Assembly (NCBI GenBank): GCA_020630555.1 | Contig: JAHDBE010000004.1 | Coordinates: 1-42,315 of the forward strand | Direction: 5' to 3' | Length of the DNA: 42,315 nucleotides | Source: Saprospiraceae bacterium | Lineage (GTDB): Bacteria; Bacteroidota; Bacteroidia; Chitinophagales; Saprospiraceae | Shown here: one piece after another, positions 1-9,260 of the stretch | Layout of the letters: each line of letters starts with the position of its first letter | Position numbering within the stretch: the stretch's first letter is position 1 | The notes under the pieces: model-generated | Told to the model about the DNA's origin: nothing | Databases searched by the model: none | Seen by the model: only the letters and a program-made list of their open reading frames with translations | Made by a program: the position numbers and the translations under genes

Positions 1-1179
1 AAAGGTCTCAATAATACCTATTTGATTTACGTAAGAATAGTAAAACACGCCTATTGTCACCGCAAGGAGGGAAGAATTAATCAGTAATGTGATTTCTTGT
101 CTCTCTAAAATTGTAAGGGTGTTCGATACCGAACTACTTACAAAACGAAATGCAAAAAGAGGAATTAAAACTTTGGCGATTTGACCTGCAATCGCCCAAT
201 CTTCGCCAAAAACAAAAGAAAAAAGAGGTTCGACAATAAAGAACAAAATTGTAAAGAAAGGTATAGAAATAAAGCTTAGCTTTTTAATTGTTCTCAAAAA
301 TATTGGCCTAATTGATTTTTGTTCGTGGACTAAAGATGACGCTTGTTGAAAGTATACTTGACCAATACTTCTACCTAAGACCATAGAAGGTAAACCCAAT
401 ATTCGAGATGCTAAAGAATAAAATCCTAAAGTCTTTATATTAAAAATTGCGGAAACGATAAAATTTGTAATGTTAAGTGTTGTAGTATTTAGAAGTACGC
501 CTGGTAAAGTGAATAATGGAAACTTTTTATAACGAAACGCTAAGTCTCGCATTTCCTGAGCTGTTACGTCTTTTATTGTTTGTAACTTTGGTTTGAGTAT
601 TCTAATTAAAACGAAATTACCCGCGAAGTAGGAAATAACTTGTCCTAAGATTAGTCCGCCTGCTCCAAGTTTAAACAAACCTAAAAGTGTTTGGCTTAAA
701 GCCAAACCCGAAGATTTACTTATTATAGATTGAGTTATTTCAGGGTATTTTTTCTGTCTATTGCTAAAAATATTTAAGGTGTTATAAACACCTATAATCA
801 ATATTGAAAAAGGTATTAGAAACAACCAGTTTTCAATTTTAGGTTCATTTAAAAATTCTGATATAAATCCTTTAAAGAAAAATATTATAACAAGGACAAT
901 ACTGCTAATTAGACAAGCTATGTAAAGCGTTAACTTAAGAATTTTCAAGGCGTCCTCTTCTCGGTCAGGTAACATTATGGCTAATTCATATTTGCCATTA
1001 ACAATGGATCCAAGAATTGCAGCTATGGAAAGAAATATTGCAAGAACACCAAAATCTTCTGGGGAATACAATCTAGTAAGGATTGGACTCACCCCAATAG
1101 GTATGGCCTGTGCAATTGTCGTGCCTGTTGCCAAGGTGGCAACATTTCTAGAAAACTCTGATTTAAAAAAATTTTTCAA
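1..1179 (-). CDS. Wzx-type polysaccharide flippase (MOP superfamily), C-terminus off window
   Basis: Integral inner-membrane protein predicted to flip lipid-linked glycan units to the periplasm. The minus-strand frame is open from 1179 to the window edge (393 codons, no stop), so the C-terminus is missing. Several hydrophobic stretches are visible, for example around residues 95-115 and 125-140. The N-terminal third carries LYSPEDFGVLAIF and the G-K-Y-E-L-A-I-M-LP...EEDA pattern typical of COG2244 lipopolysaccharide flippases. The most likely start is a TTG (1179-1177) that overlaps the TGA stop of the preceding SDR gene as TTGA, which implies translational coupling. It is the last visible gene of the polysaccharide operon. 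The family is clear; the substrate is unknown. Confidence 0.85.
   Translation of the reverse strand, partial: MKNFFKSEFSRNVATLATGTTIAQAIPIGVSPILTRLYSPEDFGVLAIFLSIAAILGSIVNGKYELAIMLPDREEDALKILKLTLYIACLISSIVLVIIFFFKGFISEFLNEPKIENWLFLIPFSILIIGVYNTLNIFSNRQKKYPEITQSIISKSSGLALSQTLLGLFKLGAGGLILGQVISYFAGNFVLIRILKPKLQTIKDVTAQEMRDLAFRYKKFPLFTLPGVLLNTTTLNITNFIVSAIFNIKTLGFYSLASRILGLPSMVLGRSIGQVYFQQASSLVHEQKSIRPIFLRTIKKLSFISIPFFTILFFIVEPLFSFVFGEDWAIAGQIAKVLIPLFAFRFVSSSVSNTLTILERQEITLLINSSLLAVTIGVFYYSYVNQIGIIETF
690..706. repeat. Dispersed palindrome TTGGC-N5-GCCAA
   Basis: Arms TTTGGC and GCCAAA with centre TTAAA, inside the flippase gene (codons Leu-Ala-Leu-Ser-Gln). One of at least seven copies in the window. 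Confidence 0.6.
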
Positions 1180-2063
1180 AATGAAAAACGAGAATAAAAA
1201 TGTTCTAACTCGAACGAAAAACTTGAATTATAAGGAAGAACTTGACCAATAAATTCTTGAGAAAAATGTTGGTGTTCTACATCTATAAATGCGTATTCAA
1301 GATTCGGCTCTAATTCATTTAACTCAGAAACAATGTGATTTATACTCAAAATATGATCTGATAAATCAATGACTTTTTTTGAGTAATTATTTTCGACTAG
1401 CCAACATAGTTGTTTAGTCAAACGATTAATATGGATAAAAGAATGTTTTTGCTCTCCATTTCCATTAATTAATAATTTCTGATTGTATTTGGCTCTAAAC
1501 GCGAATTTATTGATTACGGTATCTAGGCGAATTGAAGGGTTATAACCAAAAGTGTTTCCTGATCTTACAATGTGGTAGTCACAGGAGCCATGAAGCGTCA
1601 TTAAATGTTTTTCACCATTAAATTTCGATCGCGCATAATCGTTAGATGGATTAGGTTTGTTGTTCGGAATGTAATTATTACCATAAACAGATAATGAGGA
1701 TAAATAAATGAGTTTAGGTATACGGTGATAATTAGCTTGCTCAACAATATTTGAAGTTCCCCAATTATTTACATAATCGAAAAGGTGAAAGTCTTCAGCT
1801 CTATTAGGACTACTAACTTTACCTGCAAGATGAATAATCAAATCTATTCCAACGCAAGCTCTTTTAAGCTTTCTGTTATCTAAAATGTCTCCTTCAACAA
1901 AACTAATAGGACGATTTAAGAAGCGTTTGTCAAAAAAGATATTTATGTTTTTGCGCGTAAGGTTATCATAAATAATTACTTCTTTAACCACGTTTAAATC
2001 TAGTAGATTCAGACAAAGATTAAACCCAATATATCCAGCTCCGCCTGTAACTAGAACGCGCAT
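1176..2063 (-). CDS. NAD-dependent epimerase/dehydratase (SDR family)
   Basis: Extended short-chain dehydrogenase of 295 residues acting on a nucleotide sugar. It starts with MRVLVTGGAGYIG (Rossmann glycine motif) and has the SSLSVYG strand and a YARSK catalytic Y-x3-K. A longer reading frame reaches 2117, but the ATG at 2063-2061 is placed right before the Rossmann strand and overlaps the cysH stop as TAATG, so I choose it. The exact substrate cannot be read from sequence. Because rmlA and rmlB occur without rmlC/rmlD nearby, a 4-ketoreductase or 4-epimerase role on a dTDP sugar is possible. UDP-sugar 4-epimerase is an equally fair guess. Confidence 0.8.
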   Translation of the reverse strand: MRVLVTGGAGYIGFNLCLNLLDLNVVKEVIIYDNLTRKNINIFFDKRFLNRPISFVEGDILDNRKLKRACVGIDLIIHLAGKVSSPNRAEDFHLFDYVNNWGTSNIVEQANYHRIPKLIYLSSLSVYGNNYIPNNKPNPSNDYARSKFNGEKHLMTLHGSCDYHIVRSGNTFGYNPSIRLDTVINKFAFRAKYNQKLLINGNGEQKHSFIHINRLTKQLCWLVENNYSKKVIDLSDHILSINHIVSELNELEPNLEYAFIDVEHQHFSQEFIGQVLPYNSSFSFELEHFYSRFSF

Positions 2064-2740
2064 TAACTTATTACATTTGAATGCAGACCGCATTCTGTCT
2101 TTTGACTTCCGGCCCATCTACCGGACCTTTGGTCATGCGTCGGTTTTGTGGTGCATGGTGCGCAGCCTATACTTGTATATCCATACCTCTCCAATGGGTG
2201 AGAGGGAAGTTTAGTTTTGTGAATATATGCGTTAACCATTTTATCGGTCCAATTTATCATCGGATGAAACCTTTCCGTTCCATCCGAAGTCGAACCGATA
2301 TATTTTAAATCTTTCCTTTTATTATTTTGATCCGCTCGAACACCGGTTATCCAAACATCATAATCTCTCCTTATTTTTTCCAATGTGTTTACTTTGTTTA
2401 TTCGACAACAAAGATCAGGATCACAACTAAAAAGAAATTTTCCATCGTCTCGCATTAAATCTATTTTTGCTACATCGGACTTTACTGTTAAAATATTTAA
2501 CTCTAGTTCTTTCTGAATTATATTTCGGTATACTATAGTTTCGGGAAAATGAAATCCAGTATCTAGAAAAATGACAGGAATTGTATTGTCAATGTTAGAT
2601 ATAATATGAAGCATTGGTATACTATGAGTCTGAAATGAAGAACTCATAAAAAGCCGCTTGTTCTCTTTTTTACACTGATTAATATAGGACTCAACAAAAG
2701 AGACTTCTACTTCTATTTTTTCCCATATTTCTTTAATCAT
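2063..2740 (-). CDS. cysH: Adenylylsulfate/PAPS reductase, [4Fe-4S] type
   Basis: Cytosolic enzyme reducing activated sulfate to sulfite, 225 residues. It shows the LDTGFHFPET segment, WITGVRADQ, and the C-terminal ECGLH motif with the catalytic cysteine at residue 217. A Cys-Cys pair at 111-112 plus C193-x2-C196 match the four cluster ligands of the APS-reductase type. E. coli-type PAPS reductases lack these ligands. If it uses APS, the cysC product (PAPS, gene at 15.6-16.2 kb) is not needed for assimilation and may serve sulfation. The gene is embedded between the export gene and the SDR gene, about 11 kb from cysDN, in the same operon direction. Substrate preference (APS or PAPS) remains an inference. 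Confidence 0.88.
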   Translation of the reverse strand: MIKEIWEKIEVEVSFVESYINQCKKENKRLFMSSSFQTHSIPMLHIISNIDNTIPVIFLDTGFHFPETIVYRNIIQKELELNILTVKSDVAKIDLMRDDGKFLFSCDPDLCCRINKVNTLEKIRRDYDVWITGVRADQNNKRKDLKYIGSTSDGTERFHPMINWTDKMVNAYIHKTKLPSHPLERYGYTSIGCAPCTTKPTHDQRSGRWAGSQKTECGLHSNVIS

Positions 2741-2773
2741 GACATTAACTATGAACAGGAAAGAAGCCCATTT

Positions 2774-5506
2774 TTAATCCAAACGCTGGACAAGTAATAA
2801 TAGAGTCAATATGGAAGTAGCTTGAGCCACAGAATTTGTTAATATACTATTCCAGTCGATCGGGTCATTATCGTTTTGAATTTCCACCTTCTTACTTCTT
2901 ACATTAATTATGGAACCTTTTTCTACTGATGGATATCTATTCCACCATAAAAACTTACGAGTTCCTTGAATTATACCCGTCGAGGATGTTACAGAAATAT
3001 TTCCTTTGTCAGCATTGTCATTAAATCCGCCGGCATATTTTTCAACATAGTATTTAGCACTCTTTCCCTCTTCATAAGGAACGACAATCCTTCCGTTATT
3101 AGCTACCTGAGAATTGGCAATGTTGAAGGAATTAACCTCTCCAAGGATAGTTACTAAATCGTTTCGTTTTGGGACAGTAATTCTATCATACGCCAAAACA
3201 GCTATATTCTGACTAGAGCGAGGGTTATTTAAGGCCTCTTCAAAATCAACAGAAACATAACCTATGTCTCGCGCAGGCCTATAAAGTTTAATACCCTCGA
3301 TGAATGCTTCATCTGTTAAACCACCTGCACGTAAGACAATATCACTTAAGCTCTCATTTTCGTTTAATATGGCATATTGCCCTGGAAATTTTACTTCTCC
3401 ATTTATAGCCACGGTTCTTAACTCTTCAAACTCAGGGGCATTTCGGACTACGACTAAGTCAAACGGCTCTAGAGTAATATCATCCCCTCTTGGCACCCCA
3501 TTTTCATCTAGCTCTATACGCGCCGCAAGGGTTTTTGTTTTTTGATTGTCATCAATGTCTAATCGATAAAGATCTATCCTTTGTCTTGATGCAGTATATT
3601 TAAGACCACCCGCCATAATGATTATGTCAGATAGCTTTAATGAGGAGTCATAGTTATATCGACCAGGTTTTCTTATTTCGCCATCAATATTCACAAAAAA
3701 CTTATCAGAAAAGAATTCTTTGTTATAAGTAACAATTTCGTCTTCTGGTAAAATTTCAATATTGTTTTCACCAGATATATTGTTAACGGCATCTTCAATA
3801 TTTACTCTTATATAGCTACTGTTGTTAGGGCTATCTGGATTTTTTCTTTTGATGTAAGCAAAATCTTCCGAGAATTTTTTTAATCCGCCAGCCATAATTA
3901 TGGCATCGCTCAAACGAAGAACACCGGAGGCATCTAAAATAAATTCTCCAGGACGCCTAACACTGCCGCTCACTTTAAAACTTTGAGATGTTCCAAATCT
4001 GGATTTTTTATATAATACGAGTTCGTCTCCATTTTCAAGAACAATATTATCTACACTTTCTTTATTGTTAAGAATATCATTTATATCTAATCGGAAGAAA
4101 TTAAAAGTACTGTCAAAATTAGGTCTTCTTAAGTAAGCAATATCTAAATAAGCATCATCACTAATAACAGTTTTGCTTAGTAAGTCCGAAACTCTGTCAT
4201 TTTTATTTAAAGCATATTCTCCGGGAGTCGCAACAGCCCCACCAAGGGTTACCTTGTTTTTATATTTGTCAGGAATATTCAATACCGTAATAACGTCTCC
4301 GTTTTTCAAAGAGTAATCTGAATTTTCTTTGAGAATTTGGTTTAAATTAATATCAATCAGTTTTTCAATATTGTTTTCAAACCGTTTTAGTTGAATATTC
4401 TGAAGATTTGCGCTGGCTTTTAATCCTCCACAAAACTGTAGAAGATCGATTAGATTTTCAACGCTTTTGAGTTCATATCGATTAGGTCTGATTACTGCAC
4501 CCTTTATGGTAACTAGCTTTTCTGCAACAGGCACATAAATGACGTCTTTTTCTTCCAAGTAAAAAGAGTTGGCGTAACTAGGATCAATAAGATATTTATA
4601 AACATCTATATTCTGATCTTCCTCTCCATATCGTTTCAATTTTATATTCCTAACAGAACCATAATTATTAGGTCCTCCTGAGGCAACTAGAGCGTTAAAT
4701 GCTGTGTTAATAGCGGGTAAGTTGAAAGAACCAAAATTAAAAACCTCACCTACAATGCTCACATTAATTGTTCGTCCATAACTTAACGCGACCTCAAATT
4801 GATTTTGATTAAAGCGATAATATTTTGAAAACCGTGTAGATAAAAGACTTCTCGCATCTCCTAATCGAATTCCTTTTAAATATATTCTAGGTATACCATT
4901 TGGTTTTATATAGCCTTCTTTATTTATTTCAAAAACCAAGTCCTCTTCAGAATATCCCCATATGGACACTGATATAATATCACCAACACCAAGAACGTAT
5001 GACGCGGGAGGCTTTATATCTTGAGACTTTCTGTACAGTTCAACATTTTGTGATCTAAAAATTTGTTGACCATAAGTGCTAGCGTCTTCCACACGATCAT
5101 CTTGAGCATCAAGAAGTTTTTCAGATACAGCTTCTTGAAGTGTGGCTCCTTCGTCAATAGCGTCTGAGATTTCATCTGCTTGTTTGGCAATGACTTTTTT
5201 CTCTTCGTTTGTGATGGGTTGAATTGTATCTAGTGCTGACCCTGCAGAGTTTAATGAATTTTGAGCTTTCTCTTTTTCTAATTCACTAATAACCTCACGA
5301 AGGTTTTTTTCTAGCTCAAATATTTCGGCAGGATTATTAATGTCTACGAGGTCTACATTAATACCGCGTTGTGATAGTCTTTCCCTAACTTCTTCATCAC
5401 CAAGACCAATGCGTTCCAACTCTTTTCTTGCCATGTTCTCATTAAACTGAGAATAGCATAAACCAACGATGAACGTCAGCATAATAGAAAATAGAACCTT
5501 CTTCAT
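2774..5506 (-). CDS. Large SLBB-domain polysaccharide export protein (Wza-like)
   Basis: Predicted periplasmic/outer-membrane component exporting the polysaccharide, 910 residues, much longer than E. coli Wza (about 380). It has a signal peptide (residues 1-19, cut near CYSQ), then a charged helical segment (about 25-140). The polysaccharide-export domain follows (about 168-245, beginning YVLGVGDIISVSIWG), then about six clear SLBB repeats with the recurring G-x-V-x-x-P-G-x-Y/F pattern and AGG-L turns. A divergent seventh repeat precedes a hydrophobic C-terminal helix (about 885-905). There is no lipobox cysteine. It lies 25 bases downstream of the wbpB-like gene in the same operon. The multi-SLBB form is common in Bacteroidota. 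No Wzc-like kinase is in view. Confidence 0.88.
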   Translation of the reverse strand: MKKVLFSIMLTFIVGLCYSQFNENMARKELERIGLGDEEVRERLSQRGINVDLVDINNPAEIFELEKNLREVISELEKEKAQNSLNSAGSALDTIQPITNEEKKVIAKQADEISDAIDEGATLQEAVSEKLLDAQDDRVEDASTYGQQIFRSQNVELYRKSQDIKPPASYVLGVGDIISVSIWGYSEEDLVFEINKEGYIKPNGIPRIYLKGIRLGDARSLLSTRFSKYYRFNQNQFEVALSYGRTINVSIVGEVFNFGSFNLPAINTAFNALVASGGPNNYGSVRNIKLKRYGEEDQNIDVYKYLIDPSYANSFYLEEKDVIYVPVAEKLVTIKGAVIRPNRYELKSVENLIDLLQFCGGLKASANLQNIQLKRFENNIEKLIDINLNQILKENSDYSLKNGDVITVLNIPDKYKNKVTLGGAVATPGEYALNKNDRVSDLLSKTVISDDAYLDIAYLRRPNFDSTFNFFRLDINDILNNKESVDNIVLENGDELVLYKKSRFGTSQSFKVSGSVRRPGEFILDASGVLRLSDAIIMAGGLKKFSEDFAYIKRKNPDSPNNSSYIRVNIEDAVNNISGENNIEILPEDEIVTYNKEFFSDKFFVNIDGEIRKPGRYNYDSSLKLSDIIIMAGGLKYTASRQRIDLYRLDIDDNQKTKTLAARIELDENGVPRGDDITLEPFDLVVVRNAPEFEELRTVAINGEVKFPGQYAILNENESLSDIVLRAGGLTDEAFIEGIKLYRPARDIGYVSVDFEEALNNPRSSQNIAVLAYDRITVPKRNDLVTILGEVNSFNIANSQVANNGRIVVPYEEGKSAKYYVEKYAGGFNDNADKGNISVTSSTGIIQGTRKFLWWNRYPSVEKGSIINVRSKKVEIQNDNDPIDWNSILTNSVAQATSILTLLLLVQRLD

Positions 5507-5531
5507 ATAGTAATATTTAACAGTGGATACA

Positions 5532-6500
5532 TTAATGTGAGGTAAAAGGGTGTTTTGTAGAGTTCAGTTTAACAAAGGGATGAAATTCACCTTTGGCACC
5601 AATTGGTGTGGCGTTTCGAATTTCATGAACAATTTGAATCGCTTTCCGTGCCTCATCTATTTTAAACCCATTTCCTGATAATATGTCTGAATAGCTTTTT
5701 GTATGTAACTCCGTGAACCCACCACTAAACTCTATTTCTTCTCCATCCAACTTTATGGATCTATAAGTTCTTAAACCTTTTTCACGAACTTCAGAAGGAA
5801 TGGTGTTGTAATTTATACTTAAGAACCACCTTACCCGAGCTCGGTCAAACTCTAAATACCCAGCAGCCCTATCGTGTTCGTGCACGTGAACAACATTTTC
5901 TTTAACATCACCAAAAATCCAGCCAAGCATATCAAAGAAATGAACTCCAATATTCGTAGCTATACCGCCAGATTTAGAATCGTCCCCTTTCCAACTTGTA
6001 TAATACCATAAACCTCTTGAGGTTTGATAGGTCAAATCAAAATCAAAAACTTTATCACTCGGAGAATTGTCCACACGATTTTTTAATTCAACGATACTAT
6101 CATGCAGCCTTAGTTGTAATATGTTGAATACATTTTTTCCAGTCTCATTCTGTAATTCTTCCAGTGCATCTATATTCCAAGGATTTAAGACAATTGGTTT
6201 TTCGCAGATTACATCCGCCCCATATCTAAGACCAAATCTGATGTGAGCATCGTGCAGATAGTTTGGACTACATATGCTTATATAATCTATTTGATCTCCG
6301 TTTCGTTTGAGTTTTTCTAAATGTCGATCAAAACGTTCAAATTCTGTAAAAAACGCAGCTTCTGGAAAATAGCTATCAATAATTCCTACAGAGTCATTTT
6401 TGTCGACCGCGGCAAGAAGTTTGTTGTTGGTATCTTTAATAGCTTTCATATGCCTAGGCGCTATATATCCTGCGGCACCTATAAGAGAAAAACTTTTCAT
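5532..6500 (-). CDS. wbpB: UDP-GlcNAcA 3-dehydrogenase, WlbA/WbpB-like (Gfo/Idh/MocA)
   Basis: NAD-dependent oxidoreductase of 322 residues that oxidises C3 of UDP-N-acetylglucosaminuronic acid to the 3-keto sugar. The N-terminus FSLIGAAGYIAPRHMKAIKD and the stretch YISICSPNYLHDAHIRFGLR are strongly reminiscent of Bordetella WlbA and Pseudomonas WbpB. The Gfo/Idh/MocA EKP motif is present (ICEKPIVLNPWN). It is five bases downstream of the 2-epimerase gene and in the same operon as the aminotransferase and acetyltransferase that take the next steps. Alternative substrates are unlikely given the neighbours. Assignment rests on recalled family similarity, not on a search. Confidence 0.9.
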   Translation of the reverse strand: MKSFSLIGAAGYIAPRHMKAIKDTNNKLLAAVDKNDSVGIIDSYFPEAAFFTEFERFDRHLEKLKRNGDQIDYISICSPNYLHDAHIRFGLRYGADVICEKPIVLNPWNIDALEELQNETGKNVFNILQLRLHDSIVELKNRVDNSPSDKVFDFDLTYQTSRGLWYYTSWKGDDSKSGGIATNIGVHFFDMLGWIFGDVKENVVHVHEHDRAAGYLEFDRARVRWFLSINYNTIPSEVREKGLRTYRSIKLDGEEIEFSGGFTELHTKSYSDILSGNGFKIDEARKAIQIVHEIRNATPIGAKGEFHPFVKLNSTKHPFTSH

Positions 6501-6505
6501 GAATT

Positions 6506-7552
6506 TTAACTTAGATAGTCATTAATGGTATTTATGATTTGTTCAGAAGCATTTCCATCTCCATAAAGGGAATTACTCCATGTTGGAGACAGCTTGAACA
6601 AATCTTTAATAGTGCTTAAGTCATCAAAAACTAAGGTATTTGCATCTTGTTCTAAGGTTTCAACCCATTCAGTTTCAGATCGAATAGTTATGCATTGCTT
6701 TTTCAACCAATACGCTTCTTTCTGCATTCCACCACTATCCGTTATTAGACGACTACAATTCATTAAGTAACCCATATTCTCCAGATATCCCTGCGGTTCG
6801 ATAAAAACAATGTTTGGATAATCTTCATCATTTAGTTGGAGGGTTTCCATTTTGTTTTTTGTCCGCGGATGTCTTGAAAAGATGACCTTTTCTGGCAGAA
6901 GGTTTAACTCGGTTAATATGGACTTTAATCGTTCTTTAATATCCACATTATAGGGTCTATGCAAAGTTGCATATATATAAGGTGCTTCAACCTCAGGGTT
7001 TTGTCCAAGATTATTAATGGAGACATATTGTACGATATCTTTCATAATATCACCAACCATATGAACACCACTCTCAATGCCCTCCTTTAATAAATTCGAT
7101 TTTGAAACTTCGCTCGGAATAAATAAAAGAGAGGATACATGATCGGTCATAATTCTATTGACCTCTTCAGGCATAGATTTATTGTATGATCTTAGTCCGG
7201 CCTCAACATGAAAAAGAGGAATATGTAATTTTGATGAAACAATTGCACCAGCTAAGGTTGAATTTGTGTCTCCATAAACTAGCATTCCATCTGGTTTTTC
7301 ACGAAGACATACGGATTCTATTTCAATAATCATTTTAGCAGTCTGAACCCCATGAGTACCGCTTCCTATATTTAGTTGGAAATTGGGCTCAGACATACCT
7401 AATTGATTAAAGAAAACATTGCTCATGTTTTCATCATAATGCTGGCCAGTATGAAGAGTTAAAAGGTCCACTTTGTTTTTAGCGGCTAACTCCAGAGGAA
7501 AATGCTTTATAAATTGTGGCCTTGCACCTATGATAGCTAGAACCTTCTTCAT
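6506..7552 (-). CDS. wbpI: Non-hydrolysing UDP-sugar 2-epimerase, WbpI/WecB family
   Basis: Epimerase of 348 residues. It shows the family start [10 protein letters not shown], the [13 protein letters not shown] segment, [18 protein letters not shown] and the C-terminal DSGG.QKEA motif. In WbpI it converts UDP-GlcNAc3NAcA to UDP-ManNAc3NAcA; in WecB it converts UDP-GlcNAc to UDP-ManNAc. Placement between wbpD and wbpB homologs, with an ATGA overlap to the acetyltransferase gene, favours the WbpI role. ATLHRPYN replaces the commoner TLHRxEN motif, which also fits the WbpI side of the family. WecB function cannot be excluded by sequence alone. Confidence 0.82.
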   Translation of the reverse strand: MKKVLAIIGARPQFIKHFPLELAAKNKVDLLTLHTGQHYDENMSNVFFNQLGMSEPNFQLNIGSGTHGVQTAKMIIEIESVCLREKPDGMLVYGDTNSTLAGAIVSSKLHIPLFHVEAGLRSYNKSMPEEVNRIMTDHVSSLLFIPSEVSKSNLLKEGIESGVHMVGDIMKDIVQYVSINNLGQNPEVEAPYIYATLHRPYNVDIKERLKSILTELNLLPEKVIFSRHPRTKNKMETLQLNDEDYPNIVFIEPQGYLENMGYLMNCSRLITDSGGMQKEAYWLKKQCITIRSETEWVETLEQDANTLVFDDLSTIKDLFKLSPTWSNSLYGDGNASEQIINTINDYLS

Positions 7553-8130
7553 AGCTTTTTTACAGTATCGTTTGTTAATAGGTACTTATCTTTTGATTCT
7601 GGGCAAACTGCTTCATTGTTTGAGTCAAATTCTAAGCGGTGACCATATTCGCTTATCCAACCTATTTGTTTAGCTGGATTTCCTACGAGTAGAGCGAAAG
7701 CAGGAACCTCTTTTGTCACAACAGCACCAGCTCCAATGAAAGCGAATTCACCAATATCGTTTCCGCAGACTATTGTTGCATTTGCACCAATACTTGCGCC
7801 TTTCTTTACAATTGTTTTTAAATACTGATCTCGTCTATTAATAGCACTTCTAGGGTTAATTACATTTGTAAACACCATAGATGGTCCTAAAAATACATCG
7901 TCTTGGCATTCGACACCTGTATAAATAGAAACATTGTTTTGGACTTTTACGTTATTCCCTAAAATGACATCAGGAGAAACTACAACGTTTTGTCCAATGT
8001 TACATCTTTGACCTATTTTACAATTAGGCATTATGTGTGAAAAGTGCCAAATTTTAGTTCCTTCACCGATTTCACAACCATCATCGATTATGGCAGATTC
8101 ATGGGCAAAATAATTTTCTGTATTACGCAT
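7549..8130 (-). CDS. wbpD: WbpD-like UDP-3-amino-sugar N-acetyltransferase
   Basis: Left-handed beta-helix acetyltransferase of 193 residues. The hexapeptide pattern starts at about residue 14 ([18 protein letters not shown]) and continues through [15 protein letters not shown] and [13 protein letters not shown] to [11 protein letters not shown] and VGNPAK. It is predicted to acetylate the 3-amino group created by the adjacent aminotransferase, using acetyl-CoA, in the cytosol. The start ATG (8130) lies 8 bases inside the 3' end of the aminotransferase gene and the stop overlaps the 2-epimerase start as ATGA, so the genes look translationally coupled. Its length is close to that of WbpD and WlbB. 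Confidence 0.88.
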   Translation of the reverse strand: MRNTENYFAHESAIIDDGCEIGEGTKIWHFSHIMPNCKIGQRCNIGQNVVVSPDVILGNNVKVQNNVSIYTGVECQDDVFLGPSMVFTNVINPRSAINRRDQYLKTIVKKGASIGANATIVCGNDIGEFAFIGAGAVVTKEVPAFALLVGNPAKQIGWISEYGHRLEFDSNNEAVCPESKDKYLLTNDTVKKL

Positions 8131-9256
8131 TAAAAAATTGTCTTACATGGTCAATGATATAATCCTGAGTTTCTTTCATCATTTCTGTGTGTATTGGAAG
8201 AGAAATTACTTCCTGACATAAAGCATGAGTAACTGGAAGTTCGACACTATTGGCGAAAGCCGAAAAAGCTTTCTGTTCGTAAAGAGGAACAGGATAGTAA
8301 ATCATAGATGGTATATTTTTATCAGCTAAAAATGACTTTAGCTCATCCCTCTTATTTTGTTTAACCTTAAGTGTATATTGATGAAATACGTGCGAACTTG
8401 ATTTATCTCGATAAGGAATTTCTACATTTTCGAGACTAGAAAAGGCATTGTCATAATTCTGTGCGACTTTTTGTCTTGCAATATTATAAGCATCTAAATG
8501 TTTTAGCTTTTCATTAAGCACAACAGCCTGAATCGAATCTAATCTAGAATTACAACCAATTAAATCGTGATAATATCTTTTAGATTGTCCATGATTTGCA
8601 ATCATTCGAATTTTCTCGCCCAAGGCTTCATCGTTTGTAAAAATTGCTCCCCCGTCACCATAACACCCAAGATTCTTAGAAGGGTAGAAGGAGGTGCATC
8701 CTATATGTCCAATAGTGCCAGATTTTTGATTTTTACCATTGCTAAAAATGTAATCTGAACCGATTGCTTGCGCATTGTCTTCTATGACAAATATGCCTTT
8801 TGCATTAGCAATTTTCATTATGCCCTCCATTTCGGCACACTGGCCAAATAAATGAACAGGAACAACGGCTTTGGTTTTTTCAGTAATTGCTTTTTCAAAA
8901 ATAGCGGCTGTTAGATTAAAAGTATTTGGATCTACATCCACCATTATGGGCTTAAGATTTAGCAGACCAATAACCTCAGCAGTAGCTACATAAGTAAACG
9001 CTGGTACGATCACTTCATCACCAGGTTTTAAATTTAGAGCCATTAAAGCTATTTGAAGGGCATCGGTTCCGTTTGCAACGGGAACAACTCGTTTGACATC
9101 TAGATAAGATTCTAATGAAGCTTGAAATTCTTTGACTTTAGGACCATTGATAAATTGACAAGAATTTATAACGTCTTGGATGCCTTGATCGATTTCCTCT
9201 TTGATCTTGAGGTATTGACTTTTAACATCGACCATTTGAATGTTTTCAGAACTCAT
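8123..9256 (-). CDS. wbpE: DegT/DnrJ/EryC1 aminotransferase, WbpE/PorR-like
   Basis: PLP enzyme of 377 residues predicted to aminate the 3-keto UDP-GlcNAcA product of the WbpB homolog, with glutamate as likely donor. Visible motifs are the [11 protein letters not shown]-like start, [24 protein letters not shown] and the PLP lysine in [17 protein letters not shown] take the ATG at 9256 ([15 protein letters not shown]), four bases after the rmlB stop. A frame extends upstream to 9316, but it would overlap rmlB by more than 50 bases and adds residues not typical of the family. P. gingivalis PorR, needed for A-LPS and T9SS cargo anchoring, belongs to this family. Confidence 0.88.
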   Translation of the reverse strand: MSSENIQMVDVKSQYLKIKEEIDQGIQDVINSCQFINGPKVKEFQASLESYLDVKRVVPVANGTDALQIALMALNLKPGDEVIVPAFTYVATAEVIGLLNLKPIMVDVDPNTFNLTAAIFEKAITEKTKAVVPVHLFGQCAEMEGIMKIANAKGIFVIEDNAQAIGSDYIFSNGKNQKSGTIGHIGCTSFYPSKNLGCYGDGGAIFTNDEALGEKIRMIANHGQSKRYYHDLIGCNSRLDSIQAVVLNEKLKHLDAYNIARQKVAQNYDNAFSSLENVEIPYRDKSSSHVFHQYTLKVKQNKRDELKSFLADKNIPSMIYYPVPLYEQKAFSAFANSVELPVTHALCQEVISLPIHTEMMKETQDYIIDHVRQFFNA

Positions 9257-9260
9257 TGAG

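Noticed and set aside
977-1252. Plus-strand reading frame of 91 codons
   Set aside because: It is antisense to the flippase start and the SDR 3' end, both with clear family motifs; its translation shows no recognisable domain.
2064-2117. 18-residue N-terminal extension of the SDR
   Set aside because: It lies wholly inside the conserved C-terminus of cysH, and the Rossmann motif begins right after the ATG at 2063.
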